Below are positions 1 through 12,004 of a stretch of 64,000 nt of DNA, piece after piece. Below the pieces are notes generated by a model. That model saw only the letters and a program-made list of their open reading frames with translations. It was not told where the DNA came from and ran no database searches. The translations under genes and the position numbers were made by a program. The number at the start of each line of letters is the position of its first letter. Position 1 is the stretch's first letter. The DNA comes from Plumapathes pennacea (taxonomy: Eukaryota; Cnidaria; Anthozoa; Antipatharia; Myriopathidae). The DNA is taken from assembly GCA_964036295.1 (NCBI GenBank), contig OZ038465.1, positions 5,442,667 through 5,506,666 on the forward strand, written 5' to 3'.

Positions 1-395
1 AGTATGACCTTCTTGAAAAGTACCTTTGCAGGGATAAGTTAAATCACCACGGAACGTGTGGTCGTAGTTATTATCCACCCACAAAATCGAAATCCAATTA
101 CGATAGTCTTATGTGCTGGTCAGAAGCGACATGAGCTTCTAAACAAGGGTCAAAAGTTAAAGGACTCACAAAAAGGGCCGTCATGGTTAGACATCAGTAC
201 ACTACATTAGGACGTTCACACTCATTAGTTGACAAGTAAAAGGTCAGAGGTCACAAGTCACAGAAATGGTAACTGGGTTAGGTCATCCATAGTTGCAAGT
301 CGCAGTTTAATTGTGCAAAACATTGCATTTCTTTTTCTTTTTACTCTCTCTCTTTCTCTTCACTTTTTTTGCGGCCTCTAAGCAGGGGAAAATAC

Positions 396-3300
396 CTGTT
401 ATCTGCTTTGAAAAACCTCATGATGTTTCCAGGCTTCAGGTCTCTATGGACCATCCCTTGCTCCCGAAGATGCTTCATTCCAGCCACTAGCATTTTGATA
501 AGATGAAAAGAGCGTCAGACAAAAGACAAAAGTCAAAAGATGACCCTGACAACGATGATGATACGTATCAAACAGTTAGAACAAGTCGGGATATAATATG
601 CGTTGATGAAATTATCTGTAAGCCACTTGAGTACACAATCATGCGAAGTAGCAAACAGTATCCTTTACTACCCGTATAAAGAGCGACGATTTGTCAAAAA
701 AAAAACCTCCGTTAGGCTCATAACAAAGACTAAGGGGGTACATATTCTGAACGATTTCTCACCAACATCTTTGAGGATTTGCTTGAAGTCAGTTTCAGAG
801 AAGCCGTAGAAGTTGGCTGGCTGCTCCAGCATGGTAAACAAACTGCCTCCTGAACACAACTCCATCACAATGATTTCATTTTGGCTTCTCAGCTGTAGAA
901 AAAGAAAGAGTCACAATGTGGAGACTGTTTGCAAAACCTAAAAAAAAAAAGTACGTAAGCGTAATTTTAAGGCCCCTCTATGGAGTACAAGCCCATGAGC
1001 AGTACAATGCAAGACAACAACATTATTTGCACGTTTGGTTCTGAATAGCGTTAAATTATGACCATCAAAAGCACCATCCTGCGATCAGGGGCTTCGTTTC
1101 CCCCTTCCGTTGGTCCCGACAATCTCCTCCCCTTCTCACCGTATTTTATTTGAGAGGGATTACGGTATTCTTCACATACCAGGAAATCACGTTTCTGGCA
1201 ATATTAAGCAGTAAATAAAGCTTTGTGTCTGTTCACCAAAACAGGCAAGAAATGACAAAGTAGTCAATAAAGTCTAACTGCAGTTTGATGACACTAATAT
1301 AATGTAATATTTGGTAATAAAGGATCCTTGCTCTGTTACTCTAACAGTCCTCCTCAAGGAACATGCCGCAGCACCTTTAAAACTTTTTTGTTAAAATAGC
1401 AAACAATAGTTGACAGGAAGACCCACACCCCAATCTAATATAAGCTGATCAGATTACTAGTGACATAATATAGTCATAAAAGCAAACAAAGTGCAGACCT
1501 ACAGTCTCCATGTTAAAATAGGCAAGCTGCAGCCAAAGACATTGACAAGGAAGTAGCTGTATGTATGAGAGGTTTATTGTGTGTTTGCCATGATTGTATT
1601 TCCAATAAACCAAAACAGATACAACCAAGCCTATGTGAAAACACAAAGTCACAGTTTATGCAGTGTGCTTTTGGACAATATTTATTGGAATGTCCACATA
1701 ATTTCTGAACTGATCTTAAAAGACATGGAGCTGTAGGCATGGGTAACATACATAGATTCTGAATCGCAATAAAGAACAAGAAAGGGCCCATTCAACATAA
1801 ATAAGCAACAGCTGCATGTTGACATAGATATGAAAGGCCAAAGGCCCATTCTCACATATCTAATATCTCAAGTGTAGTTTTCATTCTAAATGTGTTCCAT
1901 TCAGATATTCATAACAACAGCATAAATCACCCTGGCAATTATATTGTCCTACCAGGTATCAGCATCACCCCCAAAACCATGCCTATCAACCAATCTGTTT
2001 TATGAGTCATTTTGCTTCTTGGTAAAAATGCTTTTTTTAAAAAAATACATCTCCCAGATCTTCGGTCCCTGCTTTGATGCTGGTTCAGCGGTGTGATTAG
2101 TATATGCATGCTTAATATATATATTTTTAATAAGATCATGGTTCATACTTAATGTAAAAGCTGGACTTGCCCCTGCATGACTGCTTGAACATATATTAAC
2201 TGTCATTTGACACAGTCCAAAGGCTGACAAGATTAGAACAAAATCCACAGAAATCCCAGGTCATAAACTATGTATAGGCAGTGAGATAATTCAAAAAAAT
2301 TTACTGATATCTGTTTCTATGTCAACTCCTTTATTGCATGAACCTTTTTTCTTTATGTAATGGCAACCAAAGTATGTGACCTTTAGGAGGAAGTTTGAAA
2401 TATGGAAATATTTATTGTTTACAATTACATAGTATTGCATGACCAAAGTAAAACTACTGATCATGCCTCTGCCACATGGTAAGGGCATGCTCACCTCATG
2501 CTTCAACTTTAAATCAACATCCTGCTGGTCATAGTACAAATACTTGCCAAAACCTGGTAAAGGGTACTTGATAGAAATTCTAGTTTTAGCACTATTTTTA
2601 GACTAGTTTTGTTTCAAATTTCTTAAAATGCAGTAGTATGATAGGACCTTTTTTTATAATATTGCAGTGGGGTTGGCAGATGTAGACATCATAGAAACCA
2701 GCTAAGATAAACAGCTGCATTGCAGTAACCTTAAGAAAACATTAATCACAATATGCCAAGAACTATTTTAAGATACAGACATGTTAAATTTTAGACTATT
2801 ATGCCAACCATAATTCAAATGACACAAAAAGGATGCCTGACCCATTGGCAAAGCACCCGGAAGCTAAAAGAGTACTACTTTTGCTCTCTTCTGACTACCA
2901 TATGTTCTCCTCTCAGGACAGCTATTTTAATCATTTCGCGTTTATCAATTAAATCATTGTTGTCAAGGTTCACGGCCTTGGATGCAATTGGTCGAATGTG
3001 ACATAAGGGGAATCCCCTATCTTAAACTGCACGTAAACAGCTGAAAAAGCTCCACATACTCTAATCCTTGCCAAACCCTCTCCGTTGACAAAAGTAACAT
3101 AGATTTTGGAGTCAAGTTAAATATTCAATCGGCAGAAAGACGAATAAAATTTAATGCTTATATGCTAATTTGCATAGTGAGCGATGCAAATTCAAATCCG
3201 GTGCAATATATTAATGTCACACTAAATAAAATGCATCGAAGTAGGTATAACGCTATACTCGAACATTCTTTTGTGTTCGATTTCCTTTAGCTAGCGATCA

Positions 3301-4054
3301 AACACTTGTAAACGTAACACGAATTGAAAAACGCAGAAGTACAGAAAATAAATAAAAAATAAAAACCAAAAACAAAAACAAAACAAAACATCGCCATACC
3401 CGACACAAAATATCTGCGTTTCGTTCGAGTGATTAAGCGACGGACACGTCATCCCTATAAAATACATACAGAATAAAAAAGAACGGCAAGAAAACATATG
3501 CTCGGCGAAACTTTCATAATGTATATATTGACACGACGTATTTAGCTATGGGTTGACGCGGACATACTGAACAAGCTGAACAAGCTGAACAAGCTGAACG
3601 CCGTGAAGAATGTTGGCTTGCGTTTCAAGCGTTAGTTCTTCGAGCAAAGTGAATCGAGCATTACTATACGAAGAGGCGATCTTCGCTGCTCGCAGCACCT
3701 CAAACAGTAAACACAATACGCCGTAGTCGACGAATTACTCACCTCAATTTCTGCATCGAAAATCTTCACAATGTTTTCATGGTCGAGCTTTTTCAGAACT
3801 TCAAATTCTCGTTTCCTTACATCAGGAGGTCTCATCATTCCCAAATGGTTGGAAGTCTTGATCGCAACGACATCGCCAGTTCGCTAAGGAAAAAAAAAAT
3901 GTAAACATGTTATTGTGGACACGCATCACTGGTTACAACAAAGCACAAGCCGCAGACTCACTTTATTTCTCCCCTTATAAACCGAGCCAGTTGCCCCTTG
4001 TCCCAGAACATCCTTGATGCTCCACATGTAGTTAGCACTGCTGCGAATCTCCAT
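396..4054 (-). CDS. TBK1: TBK1/IKK-epsilon serine/threonine kinase, N-terminal exons (partial gene)
   Basis: Family role: cytosolic kinase that phosphorylates interferon-regulatory factors and autophagy receptors downstream of innate sensors such as STING. Four minus-strand coding exons can be read: 4054-3962 (31 codons), 3883-3743 (47 codons), 892-763 and 486-396. All have GT donors, AG acceptors and compatible phases. They give about 151 residues: a glycine loop LGQGATGSVYKG near residues 17-28, the ATP lysine in VVAIK (K40), the family-typical REFEVLKKLDHENIVK, hinge VMELCSGGSL, and catalytic loop HRDLKPGNIMR with D137. Spacing matches human TBK1, where these residues are K38 and D135. Intron 2 is about 2.85 kb. 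The exon carrying the DFG motif is not found in 1-395, so the gene runs off the left edge. IKBKE is the other possible name; many invertebrates have a single ancestral gene. Confidence 0.92.
3571..3600. repeat. Short tandem repeat in TBK1 intron 2
   Basis: Three adjacent copies of a 10-bp unit (ACAAGCTGA, with variation) lie directly before a segment resembling part of the gamma repeat (GCTGAACGCCG followed by AAGAATGT, compare about 33511 and 42928). Confidence 0.6.
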
Positions 4055-5096
4055 CTTGCCGTCTGTCAAAAAAAAATTGTAATTGAACAGCTTGTATTAT
4101 CAACACGGAACTCGTAGGTTAGTCAACATATTTCATCCACTATCTACTAGTTTTTTACTTTTATGGAGTGTTTTCACATATCGGTGCCATAACCGAACGT
4201 TTCTATGCGGAGATACAGTGGGGCAACAATGTTGGATCCTCGAAAAGGACTATGTTGATATAATATTGATGGACGTTCGCTGTATTTATCTATTTTAAAC
4301 GTTTTTCCACAGGGGAGGGGGGAGGGGGTTATCCAGGAGGACGCGGGCGAGGGTAGGGAGGGGAAAGGAAGAGAACACGAGAGCCTCTTCGCAGGCTAGA
4401 TGTTTCACCGTTCGTAACCTGGGAAGAATCCTGTTGAACGAAGCGAGGGAAGAAAACAGCCGAAAACTAATATTATTTTTCATCTACCAACTCCTGTGCT
4501 GTGTCAATGCAAAATGGTAAAAATAATCTGCTCTTTCAGGTCGACTCTTATCAAGTATGAGGCTTCCTTACCAATCAAGGCATTCAAGGCCTTGTCAAAT
4601 ACAATATTTATAATGTTAATCGCGTTCATGCACTTCCTGATGTTGGGTCATTTTAATTGTACAAAATATGTGCAAAGTATGCGAGACAGTCAGACAGACG
4701 ACAAGAGCATCTTAGAGATCCACCCAGCCCCCACCCTTGGAACTACATTCCCGTTCAGACTATTCTCGAACATAGAGAATAAATAAAAGAACCTAATCAT
4801 GCGCACAGTCAAATGATTCAGCGTAGATTTTCCAGTTTCTGATATAATCAAGTAATCAAGGGGGCGATTAAAACTCCCATCAACACCCTTCTTTGCTTTT
4901 GCTGGTATATTACAAACGCGCAAACGCGGGGAAATCGGCGAGCATTCTAGAACGTCTGCAATCATCGCGGCTTAACTTGTATTTCCTCGCCCACCCCACA
5001 CCTCCTTTAGTAAAGATGACTGCCACGAAACGCACATGGTTATCCCACGCGTAAAATTCTTAACACTAAAGAAAAACAATAAAACAGAAACAAAAA
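4055..5096. other. TBK1 5' leader edge and upstream region, no further gene seen
   Basis: On the minus strand an AG acceptor ends at 4063, eight bases before the TBK1 start codon, so the start exon is preceded by at least one non-coding leader exon that I could not place. The rest shows no convincing ORF. The stretch near 4300-4400 has a purine-rich tract on the plus strand and a 'CTTCGCAGGCTAG' motif resembling repeat ends seen elsewhere in the window (28870, 32985). Confidence 0.4.
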
Positions 5097-5155
5097 ATAA
5101 ATAAATAAATGAATGAATAAATAAATAAATAAATAAGAAAGAAAGAAAGAAAGGA
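5097..5155. repeat. AAAT/GAAA microsatellite
   Basis: An AAAT-type run with a few GAAT units passes into GAAA repeats. It marks the left boundary of the repeat array. Confidence 0.85.
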
Positions 5156-5159
5156 TCAA

Positions 5160-6480
5160 TCAGCAAGTTTTCCGACGCATACCACTGCACTGATAACACC
5201 GGCTAATTTGATAAAGAATGCTCTGAAGATGAAGATGTTTCTTGCTAAGTTTTGGCATCTCAGACAATAAACATGGCAATGCACCTTATGGTCATTGTTC
5301 CATTTATCGTCGAGATTCAGTTTGTCAACAAAATCCAGTTCTTCAACAAGCTCCAGGTTTGAAATATTGACCCATATTCTCATTAAAACGACGTAGGAAT
5401 AAAACAGTTACAGTCGCATGCCAAAAAGAGTTTATTCCACTATCCATGTGCCTATTTGTCGTTTGGACGAGACGCACGGCACAGTCCAACACTGATTGCA
5501 ATAGGCCATTTCTGAGATGCCTGTTTTGCCTCTGTTTTAAAACGAGGCCTAGTGCGAAATCTTAAGTTCTTAAGAAGATGAGAATGCGATGTTGTGTGCA
5601 ATTCGCTGCTGTGTCCTCCCCTGTTGTTCGCGTAAGGTCTCTGGACTATTTCTTGCGAGGAGAGATCACACTTTGCTTCTTAAATTTCCTCCAGACAGAT
5701 TATATGTCAGCTTAGCTTTAATGCACTCACAATGCGAGAACAACTCTTGATTGTATCGGGAACAGAAAACCGCGCAATCATTTCAAACCACAAAAACCAG
5801 CGTGATCTACTGGCACCATCACTAACCTAGTACACCCTGCACCACACCTTATAAGAGTCGCCTTATGATCGGGTGTCCCTTTAGTGCCAGCACCCTCACT
5901 GAGCCGTAGCTGTCATAGTATAGTCGTCTCTAAAACGTAGATTCCAGTCACACTTACAATAAGTTATATAAGCCAAACTGGTTTGCCTTGTTGACATCTG
6001 AGAAATTCTGAGAAATCGTCTCGGATGATTCCGAGAAAACAGGCATGCGCAGTTTAGTAGGAAAACAAATCCTCAATGGATAAATTTGACAGTAAAGGCA
6101 CATGCTCCCTTACTTTTCGTTTTTCACTAGCCTGCGTGGCAGGCGTTCTAGAGACGAGTTTTTTCTGCTCCACCTGTAGCCTGCAAAACAGACGGACTTT
6201 CCGCTTGTTTTCGCAGGTTACTCCACCTGCAGTCTGTTTAAAACAGAACTTAAACATTTTCCACTGTTTCCACTTGTTTCCTTCTCCACTTCAGTTTTTA
6301 TGTTTGCTTTGTCTGTTCGCTTTATATACCTCTGACAGCACCGCACTGAATAGCTGTGGGCCTGTATTATTTGAACCAGTAATGACCCTGCAACGTATTA
6401 TTTCGACGATCTCTAGACATAAAAGCTATAGTATATTTAAACCTGAATGCGTTTCTTCTCTCAGGCTTTAGAGTATTCGT
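5160..6480. repeat. Old, diverged beta module (beta0)
   Basis: The order of short blocks matches beta copies at 21.2-23.0 and 36.3-38.7 kb: TGTTGTTCGCGTAAG, a block ending CCAGACAGATTAT, CCTTATAAGAGTCGCC followed by ATGATCGGGTG, GAAAACAGGCATGCGCAGT, and a CTGACAGCACC block preceded by a TATATA-like box near 6325. Many substitutions and indels separate it from the younger copies. No intact gene is evident; the longer ORFs (6076-6471 plus and its minus shadows) are not conserved in the other copies. Confidence 0.65.
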
Positions 6481-7325
6481 GCTCTGTAACAAATATAAAA
6501 CTGAAAGCCCGCGGGACTGAAAGCGAGGAATGAATGAAACACGATACCTGTTTACAATATTTTGCGGTTTTGATCTACGGGTTTTGATCACAGCGTGTTC
6601 GGTCCATTTATGACTGCAAACTCAATGCTCAGGACTAAGTCGGTGTATTGTTCATTTCTAGTACACATTGACCACTGCGAAACAAAAGCTAGATGATCGA
6701 ATGGAAGAAACATTTCAGCAGGCAATGTACGATAAGCAGAAGCATATTGGCCGTTTTTATACTACAGACGACTAATTCGTCTCAGACGCATTAGTCGTCT
6801 CGGACGACTAATTCGTCAAGTATAAAAACGGAAAACAGGGCAGACCCACTTAAATTCTTATGCGTCTGTTAAGTGCGACTGAAAGACACACTTAACAGTC
6901 GTCTAATTCGTCTCAGACGAAAAATGCGTCTAGCATAAAAACGAGTCGAACTTAACTGGAAACCAGAAGCGTATGTTTCAGTATCAAATTGAGATATTTG
7001 ACAGTTTCAAGATGGCGGCACGAGGGAAGAAATCTCGGCAAAAAAGCAGCGTGCATGGAGTGAGTTCTCCGACTCGTTTTTATACCAGTCGAACTTAACA
7101 ATCAGACGACTAATGCGTCTGGACGAATTAGTCGTCTGTAGTATAAAAACGGCCATTGTTAGGCAACAAATGTCATTTACAATGTAAAGCATAAATCGCT
7201 ATTGTTTTACGGCTAAAGCTCATCGTAGCTTTGGTTTCCGTTTTCGGCCTGTTGTCTTCCCAGAAGTATTTCGTGTCGCCACAGAAAGTTTCGTCGGGAC
7301 TAAATAATTAGCGACGACAGAGTTA
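6445..7325. repeat. Delta module, copy 1, interrupted by MITE-1
   Basis: Starts with the block GAATGCGTTTCTTCTCTCAG and continues through CCCGCGGGACTGAAAGCG to a block ending in CTAAATAATTAGCG. The same module appears at 15460-15935 (same orientation) and 18017-18500 (inverted). Those two lack the 406-bp insertion and so give the empty site. Confidence 0.75.
6749..7154. mobile_element. MITE-1, 406 bp, long terminal inverted repeats, 3-bp target duplication
   Basis: The ends are exact inverted repeats beginning GGCCGTTTTTATACTACAG and continuing through GACTAATTCGTC; related inverted sub-repeats with GTATAAAAACG occur inside. Flanks are ATT on both sides (6746-6748 and 7155-7157). Sister delta copies near 15755 and 18205 (inverted) read straight through, with TTT at the same place. 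There is no transposase ORF, so this is a non-autonomous DNA transposon. A 3-bp duplication suits PIF/Harbinger-like elements; assignment to a superfamily is inference. Confidence 0.85.
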
Positions 7326-7865
7326 TTTGCAATCGCGTAGCGGTATCCATCAAATATCGAATCCACGAAATTTCCGCGGTGAACTTAAGAATGCAAGCCA
7401 AAATCATTCCCTAAATTCCAGTTTATCCGTGCATGTTCCACAGAACCAAACGGTGTTGAGTTTCGAGCATAATTGCCTCGCTGTGTCAACCTCGATATGC
7501 GTTACAGCTGTAGAAGCACCCTCGTTAACCGACTGGTTTCCGTTTTCAAAAGAGCGGCACAATGGCTGCATTTCATGATCACGGCATCATAGCCATGTAG
7601 TTTCATCATCTTCGTTCGTCCGAACATTCTCGCTCAATTGCGGCATGCTTTCGTAATCATAGTGCGTCAAATGCTTGACAACCATGATAAATCAGAAGAA
7701 ACTACCTTCGACAAGTTAACCCGTTCGTCACGCTCAAATTTGGATAGAACACAAAAGAACACATCTTTATATGGATTTCCATTGTGGACGCAGAGTGAAT
7801 GGGGGACAACTCAATCCCATAAAGGTCGCCTCTCCACGAAGTGGAGTGGGCGACCTTAAAAACAA
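7326..7865. repeat. Epsilon module, copy 1
   Basis: Diverged relative of 36840-37395. Shared landmarks are a block with ATGGCTGCA and TTCATGAT, a TAGCCATG block, a CGAATGCTTGACNACCA-type block, and the end structure CCACTTCGTGGGCGACCTTA, here preceded by a self-complementary AGGTCGCCTCTCCACGAAG. The ORFs in it are not conserved between the two copies. Confidence 0.55.
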
Positions 7866-7929
7866 ATTCTCCCTTACATAAAATAAGAAAATGTATGAGT
7901 GATGAAATGAGAATTGATGTTTTAATCAG

Positions 7930-9300
7930 CTGTCATTTGAGCAAGGTATCAAATGCCAAACCTCCATATAATGTATGATATATCTCCGATGGGAAACTGA
8001 AGAGAAAATTGAAGTTGATCGCTCTTGGGAGTGAAAGGGTTAAAGTGCGGCGTTCTCAAAAGTTTCCGCCAAACTTGATGTTTGCCAACCGAGACGTCAA
8101 ACAAGCCGCAGCAAATATACTGAAACCAGCGGAACACCCATGGTTTAGAAACTAAATGACTATTATAGTACACTTCCGTACTCAGTTTGGCCAAATTTGG
8201 TCAAAATATCTCGAGAAAGAAATGAAGGAGCGAGATATTGATGGCCTAATTGCTCCGGTCATAAGCACCGTTACATCATGCACGGTTCCCGTTGTTGCAT
8301 GACTCCCCCGCATGACTAGTCAGAGTATTGCTCAAGAACTGTCAAAAAGTGCTCAAACATCTGTGCTTTCCAAATTCTTCAAATGTGAAAATAATGAATT
8401 TCAAACGCCGAACGTAATAAGCTACACGAGAAAAGGGTTGCTGGACGATCGTGACACGACCTGCTAACACGTGCTAAGAGCAGTAGATGCACAAAAAGCG
8501 AAAATTGTATATAAACGACCGCATGTAGCTTACATGTAAAGAATGTATTAAAAAGATATTTCAAAGTATCGAACCATACCTCAATGGAGTCACTTAAGCG
8601 GTTGGAAAGTTCTTCTTATATCCTTGCCAATCCACAACGTGAACAATCCGCTCTCGTCAAGAACATACTAAAACACGCCGTCAAGCGTGAAAATGCCGGG
8701 AGCTATAAATAACCGACCAATAAAGAAAAAACTCTTATTCCTAATCACGATATACAATCGCTGAAAGAGGGCTGAAAGAAAACAGTGAAAAAATGCCCCT
8801 GTCACTGACAAACGTATGCACTCGAGACAAATATAATAGACCAAATATGCTGTGACCACGAAGCCAGAACAAAGCCCCTCAACTTATGTTAATCGGTGAT
8901 GTCATTTAAAACATGTGTTATTGATTTATACAAAACAGTCCGCTTTGGCTGTTGCTTAATAGTGCAAGTCTGATTTTGGCAATTATGTTTTACAACACGG
9001 AAGAATTATTCGCTCAAATATCTGTCGTATGAATGCACGCCGAACTACTGTAGGCAATGAATGTCGGTGATGCAGATCAGTGCAGATGGTGTGACAGTCA
9101 CACGTTTTTAGTGATGACCAAGCAGGCCCAAATCTTGTGACTTCAACGTGCGCAGTCATGACTTTTATCCCTGACTTGACAAATTTGAAAATGTTAATCT
9201 TGTTTCAGCGATTTATCCGTTTTATTCTAAAGAAAAGGTGGTGTGGGCGAACGTTTCCGGCAGTCTTTATATAAAGTCGTTGTTGCGTTCGACGTTTCCC
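7930..9300. repeat. Old, diverged gamma module (gamma0)
   Basis: Block order matches gamma copies at 26.2-27.9 and 40.0-41.5 kb: an 'AAGGTATCAAATGCCAA' block, a block with TCAGTTTGGCCAAATTTGGTC, a promoter-like module at 8580-8711, and 'GGTGTGGGCGAACGTTT' near 9240. Strongly diverged. No protein gene is supported. Confidence 0.6.
8580..8711 (-). promoter_or_regulatory. Gamma-type promoter/leader/donor module (old copy)
   Basis: On the minus strand a TATTTATAG box (8711-8703) is followed after about 120 bp by a splice-donor-like sequence GAG|GTATGG (exon edge 8580). The same spacing recurs in gamma copies at 27016-27144, 31361-31500 and 40824-40952. Function as a promoter is inferred from the motif and its conservation only. 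Confidence 0.4.
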
Positions 9301-9771
9301 AGCCTGAGTAGTAATTGTCGGCGCCGACTAGTGACTCGTCCAGCTTTCACATCGACCCAAAATCGATCCAAGTTATACGAAAAAAAAATTACTTTTTTTT
9401 CCCTCTGTTACTGCTTCATGTGGAGCATTTTAATAGACTCCTTCACGGTATTGAATGCATGATAGATAATCAGGGCAAATATACTGCATATACATTCGTT
9501 TTTTTGATCGGTGGAACTTCAAAACACTCCAAATTGTCATTTGCAAGCTTTCAGTGGTTCTGATTGTGCGCGATTTTACTATCAAACCAAGACTTCTCGC
9601 ACGCGTCGTCGCCATGTTTCTTTGTTCTTGCCCTGATTACCCATCATGCATTCAATACCGTGAAGGGGTCTATACAGTTCTATCGTTGTTAAAAGTCTTT
9701 TAAAAAGAACAAGTCTGTTCGTCGTTTCCGTTGCGCTTTCTGGTATGTCAAATAGCCACTACTGTTTGCAA

Positions 9772-9774
9772 AAA

Positions 9775-9809
<35 letters not shown>

Positions 9810-9811
9810 AT
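9772..9811. repeat. AAAT microsatellite
   Basis: About ten AAAT units in a row. Confidence 0.95.
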
Positions 9812-9897
9812 AGAAAAAGCTGATTGGTGAGTTGATGTCCAAGTTATTGCACTTTCCGTAGTACTTATCTTGAATCCCTGAATGTGGTTAAACTTAC

Positions 9898-10034
9898 CAA
9901 GGATCCTCTAAATCGGAAGTGAGTCTGGTTTTGGATTTTTCTTGGGACCTGAACTGGAAACTGCTTCTCAATGAGCTCTTCTCGTTGCCTCGCCATAAAG
10001 CTTTGAAACGTCGTCTGTGATTTTGTTGACCCAT
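9898..10034 (-). pseudogene. Internally deleted copy of the 71-codon gamma ORF
   Basis: On the minus strand an ATG (10034) is followed by sequence matching the gamma ORF, including the peptide stretches FQSFMARQRE and LIEK-FPVQVP. One base is missing near the start, which shifts the frame. The middle of the ORF, from PEISSS to the EEKI region, is deleted, joining VQVP directly to the NPKPDS-coding DNA read in another frame. A good donor (TTG|GTAAG) follows at 9898. This is the most diverged copy and lies in opposite orientation to the other six. It may be a decayed copy or an older exon version. Confidence 0.6.
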
Positions 10035-10240
10035 GTTTCAAAACTTATGCAGATGATCCAGTTGAAACTTACGCTCCCTTGCGAGATTAACAATTTCGGA
10101 AGTGTCCGCTTTCGTATTTTGTTTTTGTTAAAATTTATTTAATAAAAATTAAGTTTCACCGTGCAGTTTTAATGTTATTAGCAATTATGTCTCGAAAATA
10201 GGATAGGTTTAATCACTTTCTGTGTTGCCGTGGCAACTAA

Positions 10241-10421
10241 GGGTCCGGTCGCACTAGGAACTTTAGTCGATAATAATTCAGCATCGAGAGCAATACGACG
10301 GCTTCTTCAATGTTTGGTAGCAACTTGGTGACAGATATTTCTGATGACAAGCGCTGTTTGCACTTCAAATGATGCAAATGTCGATAGTAATGTCGTTAAA
10401 GTTACGAGTGCGACCGGAGCC
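10241..10421. mobile_element. MITE-2, full copy, TAA target duplication
   Basis: 181 bp with inverted ends (GGGTCCGGTCGCACTAGG left; CGAGTGCGACCGGAGCC right) flanked by TAA on both sides (10238-10240, 10422-10424). Other copies: 12935-13110, 28333-28472, 32467-32565, 41908-42046, 47065-47245. TAA/TTA duplications and short length fit a PIF/Harbinger-type MITE. Confidence 0.85.
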
Positions 10422-10599
10422 TAATTCTAGCTTTATAGAGGTGGAAATTTACCCAGTCAGAACTTTAATAAAATTTTCTTTGTTAGTATTTCCAAAATAT
10501 TACTGAAGGCCTATTAAAGACGTGATAATTTGAACCATTGAGAGCCACTTAAAGTTTGGTCAATTAATCACGTCAGATTGTAGATTGCTGCGTTTATAT

Positions 10600-10885
10600 A
10601 ATACTAGCGGGACCCCGTAAAATACGGTGATCGGAAAGTTTTTTTTTTATTCTTTCTTCCTTTTTTCGCGGAAGCATCAGCCCAACATCCAGTCACCTGA
10701 CAGCGCAAATTCTCCTTTTAAACTCATTTCCGATTTCTAAAAGAACTGTGGTCAGCATACGAGGCCAATATTTATACTTAGTTTCAATCAATGTGGCGGC
10801 CATCTTGGATTTTTTTATGATGCGGAGGCCTGGGAAAGAGCGTTACGGACGGACGGAAGTGAGTTCGCGTATTATTATATAGATT
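10600..10885. mobile_element. Possible mobile-element remnant with TATATAATA-type ends
   Basis: The segment runs from TTTATATAATACTAGCGGGA to GCGTATTATTATATAGAT, so the two ends are roughly inverted. Inside are a poly-T tract and a GGACGGACGGAAG block. No ORF or second copy was seen, so the call is tentative. Confidence 0.3.
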
Positions 10886-11890
10886 GATGTTGACGTCTCT
10901 TTTTCACAGGGAAGGAGATGTAGTGGAGGGATTACCAGGAGCATAAAGTTTTCGACCAAAGTGTAAGCGCCTACCAATCTTGTACTTCCCCACATGTCTT
11001 AATATGAATGCTTCACAGTCCGTATTAATCGTGAAATAACCCAAAAGAACACATGAACACTAATATTTTCCAACTATCAACATTCTCTGGTGCTGTGTCG
11101 CAAATGATGAATATCAATTTTGTTTGTTGTTCGCGTAAGGTCTCTAATGCTGACTCGCCCAGCAAAACACAAGCCTAGACCTGATCGTGGCTTCTCAAAT
11201 TCCGTCAGAGCAGACTGATCTCTCAAATAAAGAAGCTATTTTGCCTTGTCTGAACTCGAATCACACCGTTAGTCAATGTAGGCTACATACATCACATTTA
11301 ACACCAAACCCGTAGTTTGGTGTCAAATGTCCCAACCCCACAGCGGTTTGAAAGGTCAAATTCCCCACTCCCAGGACAGGGGATGTTTTAAACAATACAA
11401 ATTGATCGGCGCATAAATTCCGTTTAGTGGTGTTTGAGCTATGGTCTAATTTGTAAAACACCAGCGTGAATGTTTATTAAATTGGCCCCAGGAGTGGGCG
11501 TCGTGACGTAAGGGCTGCATATGAAAAATTAGCACAACGTTATTTCTCATGGTACTCACTCCTGAGTTGAAGAGTAAACCTTTAAGGAACTAACTTATCC
11601 TGGGATGTACATACATGCATACCGTGATTCCAACGGAAAAAAAAACAATAGCTTTAGAAATACAAAGAGTTCACAACTACCTGTCTTTACAAAGGTTGAA
11701 CCGCTCCCCACCCCCCCAAAAAAAATTAGGAAAAACAGGAAGTTTTTTGAAAAAATGGGAGAAAAAAGGTATCAACTAAAAAATAGGAAAAAATAGGAAC
11801 TTGACACCCTGCAATTTAGTAAACTAAAGGAAAACTTTGAGCCAGTTTACTAAAAATTTCTTGACTTTGTTCTCTCCCTCCCCCCCCCAT

Positions 11891-11935
<45 letters not shown>

Positions 11936-12004
11936 AGTTTTTTTCTTTCTTTTTTTTTAATCGCTTCATCGGGTAGCAACCTACTGTTCTTTACATTGAT
12001 TGGT
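10886..12004. other. No gene seen; contains a CT microsatellite
   Basis: A short block near 11110 (TTGTTCGCGTAAGGTCTCT) resembles beta0. From about 11898 to 11933 there is a perfect CT run after a C-rich tract. ORFs here are short and low-complexity; I see no supported gene. Confidence 0.5.
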
